Assembly: GCA_021295895.1 (NCBI GenBank)
Contig: JAGWBM010000003.1
Span: 1 to 36,425 of the forward strand
Direction: 5' to 3'
Length of the DNA: 36,425 nt
DNA from: Pseudomonadales bacterium
Lineage (GTDB): Bacteria > Pseudomonadota > Gammaproteobacteria > Pseudomonadales > Azotimanducaceae
Part shown: positions 1 through 7,839 of the stretch, piece by piece
Layout of the letters: each line of letters begins with the position of its first letter
Numbering within the stretch: position 1 is the first letter of the stretch
The notes under the pieces: model-generated
Database searches by the model: none
Seen by the model: only the letters and a program-made list of their open reading frames with translations
Told to the model about the DNA's origin: nothing
Program-made: the position numbers and the translations under genes

Positions 1-2
1 TG

Positions 3-80
3 AGGTTCACACACTGGTTGCAAATGGAAATGCGCTTCGAACCGCTCTTGAACGGCTCCGGTACTCCGGAGACGCGCTAG
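3..80 (+). CDS. C-terminal tail of an upstream gene, possibly biotin carboxylase AccC (partial)
   Basis: An open frame enters from the left edge and stops at TAG 78-80, four bases before the prmA start. Only about 25 residues are visible. They begin with a THWLQMEM stretch that loosely resembles the IHYLEKKL ending of AccC, and accC often precedes prmA in gammaproteobacteria. The similarity is short and the remaining tail (FEPLLNGSGTPETR) is not typical, so the family call is an inference from position more than from sequence. Confidence 0.35.
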   Translation, partial: RFTHWLQMEMRFEPLLNGSGTPETR

Positions 81-84
81 CCCG

Positions 85-948
85 ATGCCTTGGATGCGCG
101 TTAGCGCCAGCGCCAGTGCGGAAAACGCCGACGAAATCGCCGCACGGCTGACCACGGCAGGTGCCGTCGCGGTTACGTTGTCGCCAGGCCACGAATCGGC
201 CGAGGATGTGCTGGAACCGGCACCCGATGCGACGCCGATGTGGGACGCGGTCCAGGTCGAAGGCCTGTTTCCCATCGACGCCGACCTTTCGTCGCTCATC
301 GGGGTGGCCCTGCAAGTCGACTTCCTGGGGGATCGGGATTGGTCCGAGACCGGGCACGAGGAAACCGAGCCGCTGCGGTTCGGGAGACTCCTCGTGGTGC
401 CGAGGAAGTCGGGAATCCAACCCTGTCCAGATGACGTCGTCGTGCGACTCGATCCCGGACTCGCCTTCGGTACCGGCACCCATGCAACCACGGCACTCTG
501 TCTCGAACGGTTGGCGCGACTGTCGCTAGCCGGCAAACGCGTTCTCGACGTCGGATCGGGCTCCGGCATCCTGGCCATCGCCGCCGCCCGCTTGGGGGCG
601 AGCGTCCTCGCCATCGACCACGACCCGCAGGCACGTCGCGCAACCCTGGAGAATAGCCGCGACAACGGCGTCGAGGTCGAGATCGAATGCCGTCTCGACG
701 CCGTCGATGCTTCGTTCGACGTCGTGCTCGCGAACCTCGTCGCCGGCACCATCCGGGGACTTGCCGGTGCCTTCTCCAACCGCTTGGCGACGGGCGGAGA
801 ACTGGTGCTTTCCGGCATACTAGCGGGGCAAGTGGAGTGGGTTGTGGACGCGTTCTCCAGTCAGGATTTTCGATTCGAGGTGCCGACCTTCCGGGACGGC
901 TGGGCGATGTTGCGTGGGCTTCGATGTCCGAATCCGCCCCGCCGCTGA
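85..948 (+). CDS. prmA: Ribosomal protein L11 methyltransferase PrmA
   Basis: PrmA uses S-adenosylmethionine to trimethylate several amino groups of ribosomal protein uL11 in the cytoplasm. The 287-residue protein has the usual family length. The family signature GLAFGTGTHATT lies near residues 125-136. The SAM-binding loop VLDVGSGSGILAIAAA is near 153-168, and the VLANLVAG motif, matching the family's NxLAxPL-like substrate site, is near 214-221. The N-terminal 90 residues form the variable uL11-binding domain. The start is ATG at 85, four bases after the preceding stop, without a clear Shine-Dalgarno sequence, so translation is probably coupled. The 3' end overlaps the next gene by 25 bases. 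Confidence 0.95.
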   Translation: MPWMRVSASASAENADEIAARLTTAGAVAVTLSPGHESAEDVLEPAPDATPMWDAVQVEGLFPIDADLSSLIGVALQVDFLGDRDWSETGHEETEPLRFGRLLVVPRKSGIQPCPDDVVVRLDPGLAFGTGTHATTALCLERLARLSLAGKRVLDVGSGSGILAIAAARLGASVLAIDHDPQARRATLENSRDNGVEVEIECRLDAVDASFDVVLANLVAGTIRGLAGAFSNRLATGGELVLSGILAGQVEWVVDAFSSQDFRFEVPTFRDGWAMLRGLRCPNPPRR

Positions 949-1685
949 TCGCCGCGTGTCCAAGTTGCCAAACGCGGTTCCGCGTCACTGTGGAGCAACT
1001 GGCCGTCGCCGACGGACGAGTACGATGCGGCGCGTGCTTGGCGGTCTTCGATGGCCGGGAAACGGAGGTACGGGAGGAGGAGACGGCCCTCGCCGGCGAC
1101 GATCCGGTGGGTGTGGTGCTGGAAATCGACCCGGCAGCGGAACCGAGGTCTGGATTCGATTCGAAGGAAGGCATCCCGTTCCCATCCGAAGACGGCCTCG
1201 AAGAGGCGCTCGAACCCACACCGGACAAACCGCTGCACTCGGTCCTGTTCGCCACCGCCATCGCGGCGGCGCTGGTGCTGCTTGCCGCGGGCGTATTGGT
1301 GCTTCAGTACGAGGTCTACGTTCAGGATCCGGTGCTTCGCGAAGCCTACGAGAAGGTTGGCGTCGAGGTGCCGAGATACAAGGCACTCGAGGAGATCGAC
1401 GTTGCCAATCCGACCGTCGACGAGCGGTTGGGTGCGCCGGATAGCTTGATCGTTCGGCTGGATCTGACCAACACCGCGCCGCGCTACCAGCGCTTTCCGA
1501 CCTTGGCCGTACGGTTCCAAGGGGCTGACGGCGCTGTCTTGTCCGAGCAGCGCGTCGAGCCGGTGGTGTATCTGCCGAGCCCGACCCACACGCGTCGGAT
1601 GACGCCTGACGACACCACCTCCGTCTTGCTGCCGCTCGTCGATCCGGGACCGGACGCGATCGGCTACGCGATTTCGTTGCTGTGA
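924..1685 (+). CDS. Zinc-ribbon membrane protein, DUF3426 family
   Basis: A 253-residue protein of unknown function. The N terminus is a small zinc ribbon with CPSC at residues 12-15 and CGAC at 35-38 (MJ0042 type). A charged acidic linker follows, then one membrane segment at about 107-128 ([21 protein letters not shown]), then a periplasmic DUF3426 domain of about 120 residues. The frame is open further upstream, but ATG at 924 is chosen because the zinc ribbon starts directly after it and the upstream part only shadows prmA. Genes of this type commonly sit between prmA and dusB-fis; here purH follows directly with a GTGA overlap. The role is unknown; a structural or sensory envelope role is a guess. 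Confidence 0.85.
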   Translation: MSESAPPLIAACPSCQTRFRVTVEQLAVADGRVRCGACLAVFDGRETEVREEETALAGDDPVGVVLEIDPAAEPRSGFDSKEGIPFPSEDGLEEALEPTPDKPLHSVLFATAIAAALVLLAAGVLVLQYEVYVQDPVLREAYEKVGVEVPRYKALEEIDVANPTVDERLGAPDSLIVRLDLTNTAPRYQRFPTLAVRFQGADGAVLSEQRVEPVVYLPSPTHTRRMTPDDTTSVLLPLVDPGPDAIGYAISLL

Positions 1686-2284
1686 CAGACGCCGTGGCAG
1701 CGTTGCGCACCGTCAAACGCGCCTTGCTGAGCGTCTCCGACAAGACCGGCGTCGTCGAATTCGGCCGGTCGCTTGCGGAGTTGGGCGTCGAACTCGTGTC
1801 CACCGGGGGTACCTTCGCCGCCTTGTCCCAAGCGGGCGTCGCAGTCACCGAGGTGGCGTCGGTAACCGGGTACCCGGAGATCATGGACGGGCGCGTCAAG
1901 ACACTGCACCCGAAGATCCACGGCGGCATCCTTGCGCGGCGTGACGTGGATGACGAAACGCTGGCCCAGCTCGGGATTGCCGGCATCGACCTGGTGGCGG
2001 TGAACCTGTATCCCTTCGAAGCGACGATCGCCCGGCCGGACTGCACGCTGGAACTTGCCCTCGAGAACATCGATATAGGCGGCCCGGCCATGTTGCGCGC
2101 CGCATCCAAGAACCATCGCGACGTGCTGCCGGTGGTCGATCCCGCCGACTACCCGGACGTCATGAGCCGGCTTGAGGCGGGCGGCACCGCCTTGGACTAT
2201 CGGTTGCGCATGGCCGTCAAGGCGTTTCGTCACACGGCGGCCTACGATGCGGCGATCGTCGCCTACCTGGAGAAACAGCCATGA
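1682..2284 (+). CDS. purH: IMP cyclohydrolase domain of PurH only (AICAR transformylase domain absent)
   Basis: The 200-residue protein matches the N-terminal MGS-like half of bifunctional PurH, which closes FAICAR to IMP in the last step of purine synthesis. Conserved cyclohydrolase residues are present: GRVKTLHP (Lys73), NLYPF (Tyr110), ENIDIGG (Asp131) and the Lys of SKNH (Lys143). These correspond to Lys66, Tyr104, Asp125 and Lys137 of human ATIC. Full PurH is about 520 residues. Here the frame stops cleanly after the domain (AYLEKQP), and the next 1.3 kb is purD, so the C-terminal AICAR formyltransferase is absent at this locus. The start is GTG 1682, overlapping the previous stop; the end overlaps purD by four bases. 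It looks like an intact single-domain gene, not a frameshifted remnant. The missing formyl transfer must be supplied elsewhere if the pathway works. Confidence 0.93.
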   Translation: MTDAVAALRTVKRALLSVSDKTGVVEFGRSLAELGVELVSTGGTFAALSQAGVAVTEVASVTGYPEIMDGRVKTLHPKIHGGILARRDVDDETLAQLGIAGIDLVAVNLYPFEATIARPDCTLELALENIDIGGPAMLRAASKNHRDVLPVVDPADYPDVMSRLEAGGTALDYRLRMAVKAFRHTAAYDAAIVAYLEKQP

Positions 2285-3567
2285 GGGTGCTGGTCGTCGG
2301 CTCGGGCGGCAGGGAACACGCGCTGGCCTGGACACTGGCACGTGCGACGTCGGTGGAGGCGGTATTCGTCGCGCCGGGCAACCCTGGAACCGCCAGCGAG
2401 GACAAAGTCACCAATGTCGATGTCGATGGCGGCGACTTCGCAGGCTTGACGGACCTTGCCCGCAAACGCGGCATCGATCTGACCGTCGTCGGTCCTGAAG
2501 TGCCCCTGGTGGACGGCATTCGCGATCATTTCGACGCCTGCGGTTTGAACTGTTTCGGCCCGTCGAAAGCCACTGCACGCTTGGAGGGATCGAAGTCGTT
2601 TGCGAAGCGATTCATGGCGCGCCATGGGATTCCCACGGCGGCTAGCGAGGTATTCACCGACTTCGCCGACGCCGAGCGCTACATCCGCGACCGCGGTGCG
2701 CCGATCGTGGTGAAGGCGGATGGTTTGGCGGCGGGGAAGGGCGTCGTGGTGGCCCGGGAGGTTGACGAGGCTCTCGATGCGACGCGGGGCATGCTCGCGG
2801 GGGACAGCTTCGGCGCGGCCGGCCGACGGGTCGTCGTGGAGGATTTCCTGGCGGGAGAGGAAGCGAGCTTCACGTGCATTCTGGACGGCGAGAACGCCGT
2901 TCCGTTCGCTTCGTCCCAGGATCACAAACCGCGGGACGACGGTGACATGGGACCCAACACGGGCGGGATGGGCGCCTATTCGCCGGCACCCGTGGTGACC
3001 CAAGCCGTACACGACCGCATCATGGCGGAGATCGTCGAACCGCTGGTGCGGGGCGCCGCCGCGGATGGCATGCCGTACCAGGGCTTTCTATACGCCGGTT
3101 TGATGATCGCCCCCGACGGCGCACCGAAAGTGGTGGAGTTCAACTGCCGGTTCGGTGACCCGGAAGCTCAGCCCGTACTGTCGAGGCTACGTTCCGACCT
3201 CGCCATGCTCTGCCTTCGCGCCGTCAACGGGGAGGGCCTCGATGACGTCGTTCTCGAGTGGGACCCGCGCTCTGCGCTCGGTATCGTTCTGACGGCGGGC
3301 GGCTATCCGCTGGTCTACGACAAGGGTGACGTGATAACCGGACTCGACAACGACCTCCCGGATAGCAAGGTCTTCCACGCCGGAACGGCTATCGGCGAGG
3401 CGGGTGTGGTCACGGCCGGGGGGCGCGTGCTATGCGTGGTGGGGCTCGGCGACGACATCGCGGCGGCACAGCGGCGCGCCTACCAACGGGCCGCGAGCAT
3501 TCATTGGCGGGCGATCGCGTACCGACGGGATATCGGATTTCGCGCACTGACAAGGGCACCTGACTGA
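2281..3567 (+). CDS. purD: Phosphoribosylamine-glycine ligase (GAR synthetase)
   Basis: PurD joins phosphoribosylamine and glycine with ATP to form GAR, the second step of purine synthesis. The 428-residue length is normal. The start [17 protein letters not shown] is the classic N-terminal GARS motif. The ATP-grasp domain shows [13 protein letters not shown] near residues 142-154, and [14 protein letters not shown] and [13 protein letters not shown], which carry family metal and substrate residues. The ATG at 2281 overlaps the purH stop as ATGA, so the two are translationally coupled. A purH-purD pair is the usual arrangement. The last 20 residues after the final beta strand are basic and somewhat unusual but cause no loss of core motifs. 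Confidence 0.97.
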   Translation: MRVLVVGSGGREHALAWTLARATSVEAVFVAPGNPGTASEDKVTNVDVDGGDFAGLTDLARKRGIDLTVVGPEVPLVDGIRDHFDACGLNCFGPSKATARLEGSKSFAKRFMARHGIPTAASEVFTDFADAERYIRDRGAPIVVKADGLAAGKGVVVAREVDEALDATRGMLAGDSFGAAGRRVVVEDFLAGEEASFTCILDGENAVPFASSQDHKPRDDGDMGPNTGGMGAYSPAPVVTQAVHDRIMAEIVEPLVRGAAADGMPYQGFLYAGLMIAPDGAPKVVEFNCRFGDPEAQPVLSRLRSDLAMLCLRAVNGEGLDDVVLEWDPRSALGIVLTAGGYPLVYDKGDVITGLDNDLPDSKVFHAGTAIGEAGVVTAGGRVLCVVGLGDDIAAAQRRAYQRAASIHWRAIAYRRDIGFRALTRAPD

Positions 3568-3595
3568 CAGACGTCCGCGCCGAAGGTCGGCACTC

Positions 3596-3615
3596 TTGGG
3601 TCGTCAGTGACCCAA
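3596..3615 (+). promoter_or_regulatory. Hairpin abutting the ribosome binding site of the next gene
   Basis: TTGGGTC (3596-3602) and GACCCAA (3609-3615) form a perfect 7-bp stem with a 6-base loop. The last two bases of the 3' arm belong to the Shine-Dalgarno AAGGAGA (3614-3620) of the gene starting at GTG 3628. No U-run follows, so it is a poor intrinsic terminator for purD. It could moderate translation of the following gene; this is inference from position only. Confidence 0.5.
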
Positions 3616-3627
3616 GGAGAAGCGGTC

Positions 3628-4491
3628 GTGCTCGATCAACTCAGGACGTTCAAACCTTTTCGTACCCTCACCCCGAGGGCGCTTGGCGCCGTGGCGCAGC
3701 ACGCCGATCGTCTGCGGCTGCCGGAGCAACGTTGGCTGCGGCGCCGGGGGCAGCCGTTGACCCGGGAACTGTTCCTCGTGCACGGCACGGTCGCGGTGCG
3801 CAGCGCCAACGCTGTGAAGCGCATCACCGCCCAGGATACGGGCGGCGAATCGCTGAACGCACTGGCCGGCGACGGGGCCGAAATATCCACCGCGACGACG
3901 GTCGACGTGATCGCAGTCGATCTCGATCCCATTCGGCCACTTCTCGAAGCCACCGGGTCTGCCTCGCCCCCCGAAGTCACGCCGCTCGACGGGTGGATGC
4001 TGGCCCTGCTCGAGGGTCCCGTGATGCGGTGGTTTCCGCCCTGCACATGGGTCCGCCTGTTGCGCGCCGGGGAAGCACGCAAGGTCCGTCAGGGCGAGTT
4101 GATCCTCGCGAGAGGTGAGGTGTCAGAATGCGTTTTCGTGGTCGGTGAAGGAATCGCGGCGAGCGGCACGAAACGCTTCTGCCCCGGGGATTTCTTTGCG
4201 GAAGAGTCAGCGCTAAGGAACCTTCCGGCTGCGGCCGACGTCATCATGGCGGCCGACGGCGTCGTCATCGCTTTCCCAAGGCGCGACATTCTCGGTCTCG
4301 CCGGCGAATACGACGCACCGTCCGTCGATCCGCCGCAGCGCGTCGACCTCGATCGCGTCTCGTCGGCCGACGAAGAGGCGGTGCTCGCGGGTCTGGTTCC
4401 GAAGTCGTCCGTTGCCCTGCGGGGTGGCGAGGCCGGCCGCCGGCTGGTGATCGCCGCACGGCTGATGCGCGAGGGCTTCACCGTGGTGTAG
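3628..4491 (+). CDS. Protein with two cyclic-nucleotide-binding-like domains
   Basis: A 287-residue protein of uncertain function. Residues about 3-115 and 125-225 each look like a cNMP-binding beta-roll. The first contains FKPFRTLTPRALGAVAQHA and LFLVHGTVAVR. The second contains VRQGELILARGEVSECVFVV, then FCPGDFFAEESALR, matching the GDxFGExAL cassette. The phosphate-binding Arg-Ala pair of true cAMP receptors is not visible in either. There is no helix-turn-helix, so it is not a Crp or Vfr regulator. The tail (GGEAGRRLVIAARLMREGFTVV) loosely resembles the end of a rhodanese domain, but no catalytic Cys loop is seen. GTG 3628 is preferred over GTG 3607 because AAGGAGA sits 7 bases upstream of it, while 3607 lies inside a hairpin loop. 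It lies 70 bp before coq7. Confidence 0.7.
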   Translation: MLDQLRTFKPFRTLTPRALGAVAQHADRLRLPEQRWLRRRGQPLTRELFLVHGTVAVRSANAVKRITAQDTGGESLNALAGDGAEISTATTVDVIAVDLDPIRPLLEATGSASPPEVTPLDGWMLALLEGPVMRWFPPCTWVRLLRAGEARKVRQGELILARGEVSECVFVVGEGIAASGTKRFCPGDFFAEESALRNLPAAADVIMAADGVVIAFPRRDILGLAGEYDAPSVDPPQRVDLDRVSSADEEAVLAGLVPKSSVALRGGEAGRRLVIAARLMREGFTVV

Positions 4492-4561
4492 CTTGGGATG
4501 CGCCACTCCCGGAGACGGGTGTAAGCTCGGCGCGAGGATCGAGGGATCCCGGAGATACGAG

Positions 4562-5185
4562 ATGACGTACTTCGACACCTTTCTGACCACGATAGACCGG
4601 GGCCTGCGCAGCGTCACCGGTGTCGTCAAGGCCGACCGCCCGAATCCGGCGGCGGACAACGAGTCGGCGTTGACGGACGACGAACGCCGCCATGCCGCGG
4701 GGCTGATGCGGGTCAACCATTGCGGCGAGATATGCGCCCAGGCGCTCTACGAGGGTCAGGCATTGACCGCGCGCCATGCCGAGACCCGGGAGTCCCTGGC
4801 GGCGGCGGCCCGCCAGGAAGAGGACCACCTCGCCTGGTGTCGGGAGCGCCTAACCGAACTCGATGGCCGGCCAAGCGTTCTCGACCCCGCGTTCTACGTC
4901 GCCTCCCTGGCGCTCGGTGCGGTCACCGGACTGCTCGGCGATCGGGTCAGTCTTGGCTTCATCGAGGCCACCGAGGACCAGGTCAAGCATCATCTCGATC
5001 GGCACATCGAGAAGCTGCCCGAGGGTGACGAACGCAGCCGTGCCATCCTGTCCGAGATGAGGGCCGATGAGGTGCGCCACGGCGAGGACGCGGTCCGATC
5101 GGGGGGCGTTGTGTTCCCCGAGGCGATAAAGGGTGCGATGGGATTGGTGTCCAAGGTCATGACGGAGACGACCTACCGGATCTGA
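4562..5185 (+). CDS. coq7: Ubiquinone biosynthesis hydroxylase Coq7 (demethoxyubiquinone hydroxylase)
   Basis: Coq7 is a membrane-associated di-iron monooxygenase that hydroxylates 2-polyprenyl-3-methyl-6-methoxy-1,4-benzoquinol, the penultimate step of ubiquinone synthesis. The 207-residue protein is of normal length. The ferritin-like four-helix bundle carries the expected ligands: the Glu of NHCGEICAQ (about 56), the EEDH box (86-89), the Glu residues of FIEATEDQ (135-138), and EVRH (170-173). A hydrophobic stretch at 112-126 (YVASLALGAVTGLLG) is the membrane-binding helix. The start is ATG 4562 after GGAGATACGAG. The 3' end overlaps the convergent VOC gene by 13 bases. In Pseudomonas coq7 lies near speD, an osmC-like gene, vfr and trpGDC; here osmC and trpGDC remain neighbours. 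Confidence 0.95.
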   Translation: MTYFDTFLTTIDRGLRSVTGVVKADRPNPAADNESALTDDERRHAAGLMRVNHCGEICAQALYEGQALTARHAETRESLAAAARQEEDHLAWCRERLTELDGRPSVLDPAFYVASLALGAVTGLLGDRVSLGFIEATEDQVKHHLDRHIEKLPEGDERSRAILSEMRADEVRHGEDAVRSGGVVFPEAIKGAMGLVSKVMTETTYRI

Positions 5186-5574
5186 CGTGCCAGAGGCGGG
5201 TGGTGGATGACCTGCACCGTCGTGCCTTCCGGATCCTTGCAGTAGAAACTCCGCGCCCCGTCGCGATGGGTTCGCGGCGGCGCATCGATGGCCACGCCGT
5301 TCGCCGTCAGGTACTCGTACCAGCTGTCCACGTCGTCCGGTTTGTCGACAAGGAAACCGATGTGGTCCAAGCGCTGGCCGCTTTCGACGATCTCGCCGCC
5401 GGCGCGGTGGATCGCAAGGTTGTCCGTGCCGGAGGTGAGGTAGACGTTGTCGGCATCCGGTCGCCATTCCACCGCCATGCCGAAGAGTTCCGCGTAGAAG
5501 GCGAGTGTCGTCTCGAACCGGCGCGCTTGAAGGGCCACGTGGTGCAAACCAGCCAGCGGCGGTCGTTGCGTCAT
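5173..5574 (-). CDS. VOC (glyoxalase/dioxygenase) superfamily protein
   Basis: A 133-residue single-module vicinal-oxygen-chelate protein. The fold is visible as LHHVALQARRFETTLAFYAELFG at the N terminus, a central LDHIGFLVDKPDDVD, and FYCKDPEGTTVQVIHHPP at the end. His and Glu-type metal ligands (LHHV, LDHIGF) are present, as in metal-binding family members such as lactoylglutathione lyases and dioxygenases. The substrate cannot be deduced. It is the last gene of the trp operon, starting within the osmC stop (ATGA overlap), and its 3' end overlaps convergent coq7. Nothing ties it to tryptophan synthesis apart from co-transcription. Confidence 0.87.
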   Translation of the reverse strand: MTQRPPLAGLHHVALQARRFETTLAFYAELFGMAVEWRPDADNVYLTSGTDNLAIHRAGGEIVESGQRLDHIGFLVDKPDDVDSWYEYLTANGVAIDAPPRTHRDGARSFYCKDPEGTTVQVIHHPPLARQIR

Positions 5575-5999
5575 GCTTCGATTAGCTCGTAGTCGTGGGT
5601 CACGGCGACCCCGGCGCGCTCCAGCATGATGGAGGCGGAGCAGAACTTCTCGGCGGTCAGGTGGATGGCCCGCTCGACCTTCTTCGGATTCAGGCCACGC
5701 CCCGTCACTCGGAAGTGGAAGTGAACGCGCGTGAACACTCTGGGGTCGGCGTCGGCGCGCTCGGCCTCGATCTCGGTTACGCAGTCGACCAGGTCTTCCC
5801 GCCCCCTGCGGAGAATGTTCACGACGTCGAACGAAGTGCAGCCGCCGACGCCGAGGAGCACGAGTTCCATGGGGCGAACGCCCTGGTTCTGCCCGCCCAG
5901 TTCGGGTGGTCCGTCGATGGCGACGTGGTGGCCGCTTCCCGAGTGTCCGTCGAAACGCACATCGCCTGCCCAGTTCACGGTTGCCCGCATCGTGGCCAT
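5571..5999 (-). CDS. OsmC/YhfA family peroxide-reducing protein
   Basis: A 142-residue OsmC-family protein. The family includes thiol peroxidases that reduce organic hydroperoxides, with two redox Cys about 60 residues apart. Here GGCTSFDVV (Cys about 54) and EKFCSASIML (Cys about 119) supply them, with the family segment PMELVLLGVGGCTSFDV typical of the YhfA branch. The ATG shares its last base with the trpC stop, and the 3' end overlaps the VOC gene by four bases, so trpC, this gene and the VOC gene are probably co-translated. An OsmC-like gene downstream of trpC is also known in Pseudomonas, with vfr in between. Its natural substrate is not known. Confidence 0.9.
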   Translation of the reverse strand: MATMRATVNWAGDVRFDGHSGSGHHVAIDGPPELGGQNQGVRPMELVLLGVGGCTSFDVVNILRRGREDLVDCVTEIEAERADADPRVFTRVHFHFRVTGRGLNPKKVERAIHLTAEKFCSASIMLERAGVAVTHDYELIEA

Positions 6000-6805
6000 C
6001 AGCCGAACAGCCGCGCGAGTGCCATTCCGGGATCGGGTTCGCGCATCAAGGCGGTGCCGACCAGGAAGGCGTGGACCCCGGCGTCGCGTAGCCTTCGGAC
6101 GTCGTCTCGTGTGTGGATGCCACTCTCCGTGACGACCGTGACATCGTCGGGAATCACGCTCAGGAGATCGATGGTCGTGTCGAGCCTCGTCGTGAAGGTG
6201 GAGAGGTCCCGGTTGTTGATGCCCACGATCTTGGGCTTCCGATCAAGTGCGGCTTCGAGTTCGCCCCGGTCGTGAACCTCGATCAGCACGTCGAAGCCCA
6301 ACTCCTCGCCGAGGTGCGTGAGATCTCCAAGCTGCCCATCGCCCAGCGCGGCGGCGATCAGCAACAGGCAGTCGGCACCGAGCGCGCGCGACTCGTAGAC
6401 CTGGTAGGGATCGACGATGAAGTCCTTGCGTAGCGCCGGCAGCTTGGTGGCGTTGCGCGCCTCGGCGAGGTGATCGTCGCGGCCCATGAAATAGCGTTCG
6501 TCGGTGAGTACGGAGAGACACGCCGCGCCGGCCCGCTCATAGGACGTTGCAATGCTGCCCGGGTCGAATTCGGCGCGAATGACGCCTTCGCTGGGCGACG
6601 CGCGCTTGATCTCGGCGATCACGGCGGGGTCGCGGGTCTTGATTGCCTCGGCGAAGCCGCGAGTGGCGGGGGCAGCCTCCGCGGATCGTCGTACTTCGGC
6701 GAGGGGTCGAAACCCGCACCGGGAAGCGACCTCGGCGCGCTTGTGCTCGACGATCTCGACGAGAATTCCGCCTGGTTGAGCCGGGTCTCGCTTCGCGAGG
6801 CTCAT
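5999..6805 (-). CDS. trpC: Indole-3-glycerol phosphate synthase
   Basis: TrpC converts carboxyphenylamino-deoxyribulose phosphate to indole-3-glycerol phosphate in tryptophan synthesis. The 268-residue stand-alone TIM barrel has the family hallmarks: VIAEIKRASPSEGVI, LSVLTDERYFMG, LRKDFIVDPYQVYESRALGADCLLLIAAAL, VGINNRDLSTF and VVTESGIHTRDDV, together covering the catalytic Lys, Glu and Asn residues. It is not fused to TrpF. It starts at ATG 6805 within the trpD stop (ATGA overlap) and shares a base with the osmC start at its end. Confidence 0.98.
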   Translation of the reverse strand: MSLAKRDPAQPGGILVEIVEHKRAEVASRCGFRPLAEVRRSAEAAPATRGFAEAIKTRDPAVIAEIKRASPSEGVIRAEFDPGSIATSYERAGAACLSVLTDERYFMGRDDHLAEARNATKLPALRKDFIVDPYQVYESRALGADCLLLIAAALGDGQLGDLTHLGEELGFDVLIEVHDRGELEAALDRKPKIVGINNRDLSTFTTRLDTTIDLLSVIPDDVTVVTESGIHTRDDVRRLRDAGVHAFLVGTALMREPDPGMALARLFG

Positions 6806-7827
6806 ACCTCGCCCATCATTCGCGTGAAGTCGACGAACTCCTTGAGTTTCTCCGCTGCCTGACCCGATGCAATCAGGTCCTGGGCCAGGGCGACCCCATT
6901 CGACATCGTCGTCGCAACGCCCGACGCGTAGATCGCGGCGCCGGCGTTCAAGGCGACGATATCCGAAGCCGCTTCGTTCGACTCGCGGAGCGCAGCCCGA
7001 ACGAGACTGAGGCTCTCCGCCGGCGTTTCGGCTCTCAAGTCGTCCACCGCCTGCTCGCGCATTCCGAAGTCGGCGGGCGACACCTCGTAGGAGTCGATAC
7101 GGCCGTCATTCAATTCGACGACCACGGACGGTCCCTGGATCGAAATCTCGTCGAGGCCATCGCTGTGCACGACCAGGACGTGTTCCGAGCCGAGCGCCTG
7201 GGCGACTTCGGCCAAAGGCCGTTGCCAGGTCGGCGCGAACACCCCCAGCACCTGCCGTCTGGCACCGGCGGGATTGGTGAGCGGGGCGATCAGGTTGAAG
7301 ATGGTGCCGATCCCAAGCTCGCGCCGAACCGGCCCCGCGTGGCGCATGGCGGCATGGTGGCGCACGGCGAACAGGAACCCCACGCCGACTTCGCGAATGC
7401 ACCGGCCGACCTGGTCGGGTTCGAGTTCCACGTTGGCGCCGGCGGCGTTCAATACATCGGCGCTGCCGCTCGCGCTGGACGCGCCACGGTTGCCGTGCTT
7501 GGCGACGTGAGCACCGGCGGCCGCGGCGACGAAGGCGGCCGCGGTTGAGATGTTGAACCGCTTGGCGGCACCGCTGCCGCCGGTGCCGCAGGTATCGACC
7601 AGATTCGGCACATCGACGTCGACCTTGGTGGACACCGCCCGCATCGCCTCCACCCCGCCGGTGATCTCCTCGACGGTCTCGCCCTTGGCCTTGAGTCCGA
7701 TCAGTACACCGGCGATCTGGGCGGGCGTGGCTTCGCCGCCCATGATGGCGTCGAATACCGCGCGTGTCTGTTGTCGACTCAGGTTCTCCCCGGCAACCAA
7801 CGCCGCCATGGTTTCGTTCACATGCAT
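6802..7827 (-). CDS. trpD: Anthranilate phosphoribosyltransferase
   Basis: TrpD transfers phosphoribose from PRPP to anthranilate. The 341-residue protein has the glycine-rich PRPP loop VDTCGTGGSGAAKRFNIST, then AKHGNRGASSASGSADVL, the NLIAPLTNPA motif, and VVHSDGLDEIS. All are canonical for the family. The start ATG 7827 is supported by a strong Shine-Dalgarno AAGGAGAGG seven bases upstream, lying in the 12-base gap after trpG. The gene overlaps trpC by four bases. Together with trpG and trpC it forms the trpGDC unit. Confidence 0.98.
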   Translation of the reverse strand: MHVNETMAALVAGENLSRQQTRAVFDAIMGGEATPAQIAGVLIGLKAKGETVEEITGGVEAMRAVSTKVDVDVPNLVDTCGTGGSGAAKRFNISTAAAFVAAAAGAHVAKHGNRGASSASGSADVLNAAGANVELEPDQVGRCIREVGVGFLFAVRHHAAMRHAGPVRRELGIGTIFNLIAPLTNPAGARRQVLGVFAPTWQRPLAEVAQALGSEHVLVVHSDGLDEISIQGPSVVVELNDGRIDSYEVSPADFGMREQAVDDLRAETPAESLSLVRAALRESNEAASDIVALNAGAAIYASGVATTMSNGVALAQDLIASGQAAEKLKEFVDFTRMMGEV

Positions 7828-7839
7828 TGATCCTCTCCT

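Noticed and set aside
985-2109. A long minus-strand frame opposite the DUF3426 gene and purH
   Set aside because: Composition is Arg-, Pro- and Ser-rich as in typical GC shadows, and the opposite strand encodes recognisable proteins.
3607-3627. Earlier GTG start of the cNMP-like gene at 3607
   Set aside because: It lies in a hairpin loop and has no Shine-Dalgarno, while GTG 3628 has AAGGAGA at good spacing.
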